NCBI RefSeq assembly: GCF_004138485.1
Contig: NZ_RYEV01000004.1
Span: 990,803 to 1,054,802 of the forward strand
Source of the DNA: Peristeroidobacter soli
GTDB taxonomy: Bacteria > Pseudomonadota > Gammaproteobacteria > Steroidobacterales > Steroidobacteraceae
Reading direction: 5' to 3'
Length of the DNA stretch: 64,000 nucleotides
In this document: positions 10,032 through 16,609 of the stretch, piece by piece
How positions within the stretch are numbered: the stretch's first letter is position 1
Layout: each line of letters starts with the position of its first letter
Translations under genes and position numbers: made by a program
The notes under the pieces: model-generated
Database searches by the model: none
Told to the model about the DNA's origin: nothing
What the model saw: the letters and a program-made list of their open reading frames with translations, nothing else

Positions 10032-10057
10032 CTAATAGCGCTAATACACGGCATAAG
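10032..10057 (-). promoter_or_regulatory. 26-bp regulon element, copy B (CoA ligase promoter)
   Basis: Minus strand reads CTTAT-GCCGTGT-ATTAG-CGCT-ATTAG, the best match to the consensus. The -10 hexamer TAAGAT at 10003-10008 is preceded by TGGC and sits 23 bp from the element. Leader to the ligase ATG at 9970 is about 26 nt. Confidence 0.75.
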
Positions 10058-10088
10058 CGCCCATTAATCCCGCCCGACATAAGAGGGA

Positions 10089-10114
10089 TTTATCCGCTCC
10101 ATTATTTCTATTCG
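10089..10114 (+). promoter_or_regulatory. 26-bp regulon element, copy B' (ThDP enzyme promoter)
   Basis: Plus strand reads TTTAT-CCGCTCC-ATTAT-TTCT-ATTCG, a weaker match. The -10 hexamer TAGAAT at 10139-10144 has the standard spacing. It ends only 9 bp before the ATG at 10154, so the transcript would be almost leaderless. Confidence 0.6.
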
Positions 10115-10153
10115 CTGTCGGCGGACCGGCCGCGCGCCTAGAATTTTCGGCCT

Positions 10154-11866
10154 ATGACATCCAAACATGGTCCGTCCACGGTCGCCGCGGCGATCGCCCA
10201 TTTCATCGCGGCACAAGGCGTCAGCCGCGTTTACACCTTGCCCGGCTCGCATGTGAAACCCATCTGCAGCGAACTGGCGCGCCTCGACATCCGTATCGTC
10301 TCGACGCGCCACGAATGTTCGGCGGTCCACATGGCGCATGCCGAAGCGGATCTCACTGGACGCATCGGTGTCGCCATCGTGACGACCGGCCCCGGCCTCA
10401 CCAATGCAGTCACCGGCATCGCGAGCGCCTATCTGTCGCGCACGCCACTGCTGGTCATGTCAGCGCGAGTCCCTGATCCGCAAGCTGGCATGGGCGCGCT
10501 CGAAGAAGTGCCGCAGGCGGCGCTGGTTCGTCCCGTGTGTCGTCACGTTCGTGAGATTTCCGATGCGCGCCACGTGCTGTCCGGCCTGCATCAGGCCGCG
10601 ACTTTGGCTTTGGGCAGTGACGGGCCGCCAGGCCCGGTGTATGTCGACTTCACGCCCAACCTGCTCAAGGAGTCCATCCCGCAGTGGTATCTGGATCCGC
10701 ACTGGTTCAATCCCGTCGTGCGTCCTGCTCGCGTACCGCATGACGAAAGCATCGAGCGTGCGGTGGCATTGATTCGTAACAGCCGTCGGCCGCTCGCAAT
10801 CGGCGGACGTGGCGTGCAGGGCGCTGGCGCGGCGTTGGAGAAATTCCTGCAGATGTCCGGCTGCCTGTATCTCGACACTCGCGAAAGTCGCGGCACGCTG
10901 TCACCAGACAATCCCTGCTCCATCCCTGCGCTGCGCGGTCGTGCGATTGCCGAGGCGGATCTGGTCATCACCCTCGGCCGGCGACTGGATTTCGAGCTCG
11001 CTTACGGTTCAGGCGCGGTGTTCTCTGAATCTGCGCGCTTCCTTCGTATCGGTCGTAGTGCGGAGGAGCTGTCGGAGAATCGCTGCGGCGACGTTGAGGT
11101 CTACGCCGATGTCGATGCGACGTTGGAAGCGCTCGTGAATGCCGGCGCCAAACCGGCGGATGCGGATGTCGCCTGGAGAGACGAGCTCACTCGTGCAAAC
11201 ACCGCGAAAACTCGCTCGAAAGCGCCGAGTAAACCTGCGGGCGCCGACGGCCGTATGCATCCGCTCACGCTCATCGATGCCATCAACCGCGTGACCGACG
11301 ACGAGACCATCAGTATCGTGGACGGCGGCGATATCCTGTCATTCGCTCGTATCGGCCTGCGCGCGAATACCTATCTCGATCTCGGACCGTTTGGATGTCT
11401 CGGCTCCGGCGCACCGTATGCCGTGGCCGCAGTCCTGACGTTTCCCTCTCGCAGAGTCGTTGCGCTCATCGGCGACGGGTCATTCGGATTTGGCGCGATG
11501 GAAATCGAAACGGCCGTGCGCACCGGCGCGCGCGCGCTGTTCGTGGTGGCGAATAACGATGCCTGGAACATCGAACGCCAGGATCAGCTGATCAAGTATC
11601 CGGAGCAGGAGCTCGGCACGACATTGTCGCCGTCCCGCTATGACCTGCTCGCTCGATCGTTAGGCGCCTATGGCGAACGCGTGGAGCGTGCCGAAGATCT
11701 CGCGGCCGCCTTCGAACGCGGCCTGGCCAACCTACCGGCGGTGATCGATGTCGCGGTGACACGCGATGCCGTGTCGCCGGACACGAAGAGCGGCCTGGCC
11801 AATGTGCCGCCGCTCCACGCGACTCAATCGTGGGAAGATGCCGAGCGCCGCATGCTGGCGCGCTGA
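10154..11866 (+). CDS. ThDP-dependent enzyme, 2-hydroxyacyl-CoA lyase / acetolactate synthase family
   Basis: 570 residues in the three-domain ThDP layout: N-terminal Pyr domain with the catalytic glutamate in RHECSAVHMAHAE (~residue 54), central domain, and a C-terminal PP domain with the Mg/ThDP motif GDGSFGFGAMEIET followed by NNDAW. The FGCLGSGAPYAV stretch and the NNDAWNIERQDQ end of the motif recall oxalyl-CoA decarboxylase/2-hydroxyacyl-CoA lyase relatives more than biosynthetic acetolactate synthase. The likely reaction is C-C cleavage of a 2-hydroxyacyl-CoA to formyl-CoA and an aldehyde or ketone, but a decarboxylase is possible. No Shine-Dalgarno sequence is seen before the ATG. Divergent from the CoA ligase. 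Confidence 0.82.
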   Translation: MTSKHGPSTVAAAIAHFIAAQGVSRVYTLPGSHVKPICSELARLDIRIVSTRHECSAVHMAHAEADLTGRIGVAIVTTGPGLTNAVTGIASAYLSRTPLLVMSARVPDPQAGMGALEEVPQAALVRPVCRHVREISDARHVLSGLHQAATLALGSDGPPGPVYVDFTPNLLKESIPQWYLDPHWFNPVVRPARVPHDESIERAVALIRNSRRPLAIGGRGVQGAGAALEKFLQMSGCLYLDTRESRGTLSPDNPCSIPALRGRAIAEADLVITLGRRLDFELAYGSGAVFSESARFLRIGRSAEELSENRCGDVEVYADVDATLEALVNAGAKPADADVAWRDELTRANTAKTRSKAPSKPAGADGRMHPLTLIDAINRVTDDETISIVDGGDILSFARIGLRANTYLDLGPFGCLGSGAPYAVAAVLTFPSRRVVALIGDGSFGFGAMEIETAVRTGARALFVVANNDAWNIERQDQLIKYPEQELGTTLSPSRYDLLARSLGAYGERVERAEDLAAAFERGLANLPAVIDVAVTRDAVSPDTKSGLANVPPLHATQSWEDAERRMLAR

Positions 11867-11992
11867 CTACCGCAGCCCCAGCACCTGATGAATAAATGCC
11901 TGCGCGCCGCAGGCGGTGGAGAACTCACCGCCGTACGCCGCAAGAGCGAGCGCAATCAACAATGTCGCAAACAGACAGTCTCGCTGACTCAC
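11867..11992 (-). CDS. Possible 41-residue small membrane or exported protein
   Basis: A GTG start at 11992 sits 4 nt after GAGGAG, 16 bp downstream of the 3-hydroxybutyryl-CoA dehydrogenase stop. The product has a short hydrophobic stretch (CLFATLLIALALAAYGG) and two cysteines, then ends exactly against the convergent ThDP gene. Good ribosome site and spacing argue for a real last gene of the mutase operon; the length gives no family recognition. Could be chance. Confidence 0.35.
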   Translation of the reverse strand: MSQRDCLFATLLIALALAAYGGEFSTACGAQAFIHQVLGLR

Positions 11993-12008
11993 GCTGCTCC
12001 TCGATTGC

Positions 12009-12860
12009 TCAGTAGCGATAGAACCCGCGGCCGGTCTTGCGGCCGAGCCAGCCGGCCGCAACGTGGTTACGGAGAATGGTCGCCGGACGATACTTATCGT
12101 CGCCCAGATCCCGATGTAACACTTCGGCGATGGCCAGACACGTATCGAGACCAATCAGGTCGGCCAGCTGCAGCGGTCCCATCGGATGATTCAGGCCAAG
12201 ACGCGCGCCGGCATCGATATCCTCGGCCGTGCCCACGCCTTCCTGCAGAACGAAGCACGCTTCGTTGATCAGCGGAATCAGAATGCGGTTGACCAGGAAG
12301 CCCGGCGCGTCGTTGCTGGTCACGACCGTCTTGCCCATGGCCTTGGCGAGCGCGACGGTCGACTCGTAAACGGCGTTGTCGGTCGCGAGGCCGCGAATGA
12401 TCTCGACCAGTTGCATGACCGGCACCGGGTTCATGAAGTGCATGCCCACCACGCGCTCCGGCCGCTTGGTCTGCGCGGCGATGGTGGTGATCGAAATGGA
12501 CGAGGTATTGGTCGCCAGGATCGACGCCTTCTCACAGGCCGCGTCCAGCTTGGCGAATAGCTGCTTCTTCAGCTCGACATTCTCGGTCGCCGCCTCGATG
12601 ACCACGTCGCAGTCCGCCAGGCCCGCAAGCTCGCCCACCGGCGTAATGCGCCCCAAAATCTCCGCGGACTTCGCCGCCTCGAGCTTGCCCTTCTCGACCA
12701 GCTTGGCGAGCCCCCTCTCGATCTTCTGCTTGCCGGCGGTCGCCGCGGCCAACGAGATGTCGGCCAGCGCCACCGAATAACCGCTCTGTGCCGCGACCTG
12801 CGCGATACCGCCGCCCATCTGACCGCTGCCGAGGACGCCGACTGACTTGATCTGACTCAT
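12009..12860 (-). CDS. 3-hydroxybutyryl-CoA dehydrogenase
   Basis: 283 residues, the usual Hbd/PaaH length. Rossmann motif GSGQMGGGIAQ at residues 11-21, catalytic-region HFMNPVPVMQLVEII, and the C-terminal helical domain NRILIPLINEA. It oxidises (S)-3-hydroxybutyryl-CoA to acetoacetyl-CoA with NAD(P). The gene follows the large mutase subunit by 62 bp on the same strand, as expected for the step that takes the rearranged C4-CoA ester into central metabolism: mutase or Kal products reach it directly or via crotonyl-CoA hydration by an enzyme encoded elsewhere. Confidence 0.93.
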   Translation of the reverse strand: MSQIKSVGVLGSGQMGGGIAQVAAQSGYSVALADISLAAATAGKQKIERGLAKLVEKGKLEAAKSAEILGRITPVGELAGLADCDVVIEAATENVELKKQLFAKLDAACEKASILATNTSSISITTIAAQTKRPERVVGMHFMNPVPVMQLVEIIRGLATDNAVYESTVALAKAMGKTVVTSNDAPGFLVNRILIPLINEACFVLQEGVGTAEDIDAGARLGLNHPMGPLQLADLIGLDTCLAIAEVLHRDLGDDKYRPATILRNHVAAGWLGRKTGRGFYRY

Positions 12861-12922
12861 GCTCTACTCCCGCGAAAAGCGCTTCAATACTAAATCTTAC
12901 AGCACTGAGCAATTTGCCACGG

Positions 12923-14614
12923 TTACACGATCATCGGCTCCTCGTACGCCCCCCAGACCTCGCGCAGAGCGCCGCAGATCTCGCCCAGCGTCGCCCTCGC
13001 CTTGGCCAGCTCGATGGTCTTGGGCAACAGGTTCACATCGGACGAGCGCGCCTGCTCCTTGAGCTCTTTCAGCAGCCGCTGGACCAACGCGGTGTCGCGC
13101 TTGGCACGCACGGCATTCAATCGGTCGATCTGCAGTTGCGTGCATTGCTCGTCGTACGGATGAATCTCGGCGTCGAGCGCGCGGGCATTTTCATCGACAT
13201 AGCGATTCACGCCCACGGAAATCTTCTCGCCGCTATCAATCTTCTTGAAGATGGCATAGGCCGAGTCCGCCAGCTTCTGCTGGAACCAGCCCTCCTCCAC
13301 CAGCTTGACCGCGCCGCCCAGCTGGTCCACTTCATCGAGCACTTTCCAGATCTCCTGCTCCATGTCCCAGGTCAGGCGCTCGACGAAGTACGAGCCGCCG
13401 AGCGGATCGACCACCGACGTCACATTGATCTCGTCGCGGATGATCTGCTGAGTGCGGATCGCAAGCTTCATCGCCTCTTCGGTGGGAATCGCAAAGGCTT
13501 CGTCGAGGCCGTTGGTGTGCATGCTCTGGCAACCACCGAGCACCGCGCCGAGCGCCTGGATGGCCGTGCGCATCAAGTTGTTGTGATACTCGACCTTGGT
13601 CAGGCTCATGGCCGCGGTCTGCACGTGCACGCGCAGGCGCATGGACTCCGGCTTTTTCGCTTTGAAACGCTCCGACATCACTTTCGCATAGACCCGTCGC
13701 GCCGCTCTGAACTTGCAGATCTGCTCGAAGAAGTCCTGGTGGCTGATGAAAAAGAACGACAGCCGGGGCGCGAAGTCGTCGATATCCATGCCGGCCGCGA
13801 TGACTTCCTCGCAATACGCGATGGTGAACGCCATGATGAACGCGATTTCCTGGATGGCATTGCCGCCGACATCGGACAGGTGATAGCCGCTCAAGCTGAT
13901 CGGATTGATCTTCGGCGTCACCCTGGTGCTGTAGACGATCATGTCTCGCAGCAGCCTCACCGCCTGTCGCACCGGATAGATCCATTCCTTCTGCGCCACG
14001 TACTCCTTCAACGGGTCGGCCTGCAAGGTGCCCGCGAGCCTGGTCAGATCGCAGCCACGCTGCTCGGCCACGCTGATGAACATCGCGTAGATCACCCACG
14101 CCGACGGATTGATGGTGAGCGAGACGGAGATTTTCTCCAGGTCGATGCCGTCGAACAGCCGCTCGATGTCTTCGATGGTGTCGATGGCCACCCCGACGCG
14201 CCCGACTTCGCCGAACGCCATCGGATCGTCCGAATCGAAGCCCAGCAGCGTCGGCAAGTCGAAGTCGGTGGACAGGCCGGTCTGGCCGGTCTCGATCATG
14301 TATTTGTAGCGACGGTTGGTGGCCTCGGGATTGCCGAAGCCCGCCACCTGACGAATGGTCCACGGGCGACCGCGATACATCGTCGGATAGACACCCCGAA
14401 CGAACGGATACGCGCCGGGAAAGCCCAGCTCGTCGGCCGGAATATCGGCAACGTCGGCCGCGGTGTAGACCCGCTTCAGAGGAATGCCGCACTCGGTTTG
14501 ATAGTCGGTTCGTTCCTCCGCCCGACCCTTGAGCGCGGCGGCGAGCTCGTTCTGCTCCCACTGCGTCTGTTGCTTGCGAAGGTCGGCGATCGCCGCGTCC
14601 GAGAAAAGCTTCAT
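12923..14614 (-). CDS. Adenosylcobalamin-dependent acyl-CoA mutase, large subunit (2-hydroxyisobutyryl-CoA mutase type)
   Basis: 563 residues: the TIM-barrel catalytic chain of the methylmalonyl-CoA mutase superfamily without a B12 domain, which is encoded separately at 15606. Counting from the ATG, residue 90 is Val (RQVAGFG), residue 117 Asp (STDFDLPT) and residue 208 Gln (VAQKEWIYP). Methylmalonyl-CoA mutases have Tyr and Arg at positions 90 and 208, isobutyryl-CoA mutases Phe and Gln; Asp117 is the hallmark of 2-hydroxyisobutyryl-CoA mutase, which has Ile90. So the substrate probably carries a polar group on C2 or C3, hydroxyl or amino. Given the Kal-like gene in the operon, 2-aminoisobutyryl-CoA to 3-aminobutyryl-CoA is a serious candidate. 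It starts 2 bp after the MeaB gene. Confidence 0.93.
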   Translation of the reverse strand: MKLFSDAAIADLRKQQTQWEQNELAAALKGRAEERTDYQTECGIPLKRVYTAADVADIPADELGFPGAYPFVRGVYPTMYRGRPWTIRQVAGFGNPEATNRRYKYMIETGQTGLSTDFDLPTLLGFDSDDPMAFGEVGRVGVAIDTIEDIERLFDGIDLEKISVSLTINPSAWVIYAMFISVAEQRGCDLTRLAGTLQADPLKEYVAQKEWIYPVRQAVRLLRDMIVYSTRVTPKINPISLSGYHLSDVGGNAIQEIAFIMAFTIAYCEEVIAAGMDIDDFAPRLSFFFISHQDFFEQICKFRAARRVYAKVMSERFKAKKPESMRLRVHVQTAAMSLTKVEYHNNLMRTAIQALGAVLGGCQSMHTNGLDEAFAIPTEEAMKLAIRTQQIIRDEINVTSVVDPLGGSYFVERLTWDMEQEIWKVLDEVDQLGGAVKLVEEGWFQQKLADSAYAIFKKIDSGEKISVGVNRYVDENARALDAEIHPYDEQCTQLQIDRLNAVRAKRDTALVQRLLKELKEQARSSDVNLLPKTIELAKARATLGEICGALREVWGAYEEPMIV

Positions 14615-14616
14615 CT

Positions 14617-15609
14617 CTATCTCTCTTGATTCCAGCCCAGCAACACGTTGGCGGCGGTGCGGGGATCGGATTCCCGCCTCACCACGGCTTGCAAGTGCTG
14701 CTCGAGATCGTTGGCGCCCGCATCGAACTGCTGCTGAAACAGATGCCGGGCCATGTTGAAGATGCGCGTCCTGCAGTTGTTACGCTCGCGAGCCGCGAAC
14801 TCGCCGCTGTCCTGCAGATGTTTCCAGTGATTGCGCAGCGTCGTCTGCAGGCTTTCCATGTGTTCGCCGGAGACCGAGCTCACCGCGAGGACGGGAGAAC
14901 TCCACGTCGAATGCGACGTGCCGCTGCCCAATGCGAGCATGCCTTTGATCGCTGCGACGGTCGCCGCGGCTTCGGGTTTATCGGCCTTGCTCACCACGTG
15001 GATGTCGGCGATTTCCAGAATGCCGGCCTTGATGGCCTGGATGTCATCCCCCAACCCGGGAGCCGACAGCACGACGACCGTGTGGGCGGCGGTCACGATC
15101 TCCACTTCATCCTGACCGACGCCGACAGTCTCGATGATGATGGGCGAATAACCGGCGGCGTCGAGCACATCGACCGCTTGCAGCGTCGAAGGCGCAAGGC
15201 CGCCAAGATGGCCGCGCGTCGCCATGCTTCGAACGAACGCCTGGTTTGCTTCGGCCGCATCGTTCATGCGCACTCGATCGCCGAGGATGGCGCCGCCTGA
15301 AAATGGACTGCTGGGATCGACCGCCACCACGCCCACCTTGTGACCTTCCAAGGTCAGCGCTTTGATCAAGGACGCCACGAGCGTCGACTTGCCGGCGCCC
15401 GGCACCCCCGTGATGCCGATGATGTGTGCCTTGCCCGTATGTTTGTAGATCTCAGCGAGCGCTGCCGATGCTTCGGCGTAGTTGCCTTCCGCTCGCGAGA
15501 TCATGCGAGCGATGGCCAGCCTGGAGCCGGCCAGCACCTCCGGCACCAGCTCGAGCGAAGCAACGTACGTCGGACGCTTCGCTTGGTCGAAGCGGGCAAC
15601 GCTAATCAT
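14617..15609 (-). CDS. MeaB/ArgK-family GTPase, mutase chaperone
   Basis: 330 residues from an ATG at 15609 that overlaps the small-subunit stop by 4 bp (ATGA). G1 loop GVPGAGKST, switch region DPSSPFSGGAILGDR, ETVGVGQDE, and VSKAD as the guanine-specificity motif. Proteins of this family load adenosylcobalamin into acyl-CoA mutases and protect or reactivate them. Sitting between the two mutase subunits, it is the dedicated chaperone of this enzyme. A longer upstream start is rejected because it would overlap the small subunit extensively. Confidence 0.95.
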   Translation of the reverse strand: MISVARFDQAKRPTYVASLELVPEVLAGSRLAIARMISRAEGNYAEASAALAEIYKHTGKAHIIGITGVPGAGKSTLVASLIKALTLEGHKVGVVAVDPSSPFSGGAILGDRVRMNDAAEANQAFVRSMATRGHLGGLAPSTLQAVDVLDAAGYSPIIIETVGVGQDEVEIVTAAHTVVVLSAPGLGDDIQAIKAGILEIADIHVVSKADKPEAAATVAAIKGMLALGSGTSHSTWSSPVLAVSSVSGEHMESLQTTLRNHWKHLQDSGEFAARERNNCRTRIFNMARHLFQQQFDAGANDLEQHLQAVVRRESDPRTAANVLLGWNQER

Positions 15610-16016
15610 ATGCGCCCACGAGCTTCGACCAGTTCCGTGATGGTCGTGACGATCAGATCGGCGCGTGCCTCCTGAGGAATGATCACATCCACGCCGCATT
15701 CCCGCAGCGGCTCATAGTCCTGCTCGGGAATCACACCGCCCGCGACGACGAAGATGTGCTCGGCCTTGTGATCCCGCAGGCATTTGCAGAGCTCGCGGAA
15801 CAACGGCACGTGCGATCCGGACAACAGACTGACGCCGATGACGTCCACGTCCTCCTGGATCGCTGCGTTGACCACCTGCGTCGGCGTTTTGTAGAGGCCG
15901 GTGTAAATGACTTCCATGCCCGCGTCACGGAGGATGCGGGATACGACCTTGGCGCCGCGGTCATGGCCATCGAGTCCCAGCTTGGCGACCAGGACGCGGA
16001 TCTTGTTGGTGCTCAT
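15606..16016 (-). CDS. Cobalamin-binding small subunit of the acyl-CoA mutase
   Basis: 136 residues forming a stand-alone B12-binding Rossmann domain: LDGHDRG with the cobalt-coordinating His18, SLLSGSH, and VAGGVIPEQD. The length equals that of small subunits of 2-hydroxyisobutyryl- and isobutyryl-CoA mutases. The start at 16016 overlaps the stop of the Kal-like gene by 4 bp, so translation is coupled; a longer start upstream would run through that gene in another frame. Partner of the chain at 12923-14614. Confidence 0.95.
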   Translation of the reverse strand: MSTNKIRVLVAKLGLDGHDRGAKVVSRILRDAGMEVIYTGLYKTPTQVVNAAIQEDVDVIGVSLLSGSHVPLFRELCKCLRDHKAEHIFVVAGGVIPEQDYEPLRECGVDVIIPQEARADLIVTTITELVEARGRI

Positions 16017-16405
16017 TTGACGTTTCGTTGTTTGTCGAGGGGAACGACGGCGACATCCGTCATCCTGGCGACCAGCAAGGGCTCGGCCAGCACATTGGCC
16101 GCCGAATCGTTCGGATCGACCAGCTCGATGAGCTTGTGCGCCGTGCACTCGATGGTTCGCGACGATTTGCCCACGGCGACGATCTTCGCGCGAATCTCCA
16201 GAAAGTCGCCGCTGCGGACCGGCGCGAGGAATTCGGCGTTCATCACGCGCGACAGGCCTTCGTCACCGTCGTGTCGGATGAGAAGCTCGGTAACGGCATC
16301 GCCGAACAATTGCACGACGCGCGCCCCATCCACCAAGCCGCCCGCGTAGTGACCATCCGCCGTGGACATGCGCACGCGGATGACCCCTTCCAATGATCCG
16401 GACAT
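16013..16405 (-). CDS. Kal-like hotdog protein, probable 3-aminobutyryl-CoA ammonia-lyase
   Basis: 130 residues with the single-hotdog pattern and family motifs of 3-aminobutyryl-CoA ammonia-lyase from lysine fermenters: ADGHYAGGLVDGA, LFGDAVTELLIRHDGDEG, EFLAPVRSGDFLE, and a VVPLDKQR end. That enzyme releases ammonia from 3-aminobutyryl-CoA to give crotonyl-CoA. It is the first gene of the B12 mutase operon, with a CAGGGGAG ribosome site and element C 57 bp upstream. No lysine-fermentation genes (Kce, KamDE) are nearby, so its substrate here would have to come from the mutase. A MaoC-type hydratase or thioesterase is the alternative, but the residue match favours Kal. Confidence 0.75.
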   Translation of the reverse strand: MSGSLEGVIRVRMSTADGHYAGGLVDGARVVQLFGDAVTELLIRHDGDEGLSRVMNAEFLAPVRSGDFLEIRAKIVAVGKSSRTIECTAHKLIELVDPNDSAANVLAEPLLVARMTDVAVVPLDKQRNVK

Positions 16406-16461
16406 TCGTACTCCCCTGGCAGTCGAGCAAAGATCTTAGCCGTGCCCCGGATCGCTCATCG

Positions 16462-16487
16462 CTAATAGCTCTAATACGCGAGATAAG
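16462..16487 (-). promoter_or_regulatory. 26-bp regulon element, copy C (Kal-mutase operon promoter)
   Basis: Minus strand reads CTTAT-CTCGCGT-ATTAG-AGCT-ATTAG. The -10 hexamer TAAGAT at 16433-16438, preceded by GGC, is 23 bp away; predicted leader to 16405 is about 20 nt. Confidence 0.75.
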
Positions 16488-16516
16488 GCGGCGTAATAGC
16501 GGCGGCATAACGCGCT

Positions 16517-16542
16517 CTTATGAGCGCCATTACCGCAATTTT
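16517..16542 (+). promoter_or_regulatory. 26-bp regulon element, copy C' (M19 dipeptidase promoter)
   Basis: Plus strand reads CTTAT-GAGCGCC-ATTAC-CGCA-ATTTT, facing the M19 gene. The -10-like TACGAT at 16567-16572 has 24 bp spacing. This places transcription start near 16579, downstream of a possible start codon at 16520, and supports the ATG at 16610. Confidence 0.65.
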
Positions 16543-16609
16543 CTTCCGCTGCCGGCGCCGCTTACCTACGATGCCCGCTGAGAAAACCAACAGTCGCAGG
16601 GGACGGATC

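Noticed and set aside
12923-14614. Annotation as methylmalonyl-CoA mutase
   Set aside because: The Tyr and Arg that recognise the methylmalonyl carboxylate are Val90 and Gln208, Asp117 is of the hydroxyacyl type, and the B12 domain is a separate 136-residue subunit.
16013-16405. Annotation as MaoC-like hydratase or thioesterase
   Set aside because: Same fold, but the DGHYAGGLVDGA and HDGDEG motifs fit 3-aminobutyryl-CoA ammonia-lyase better; retained only as an alternative.
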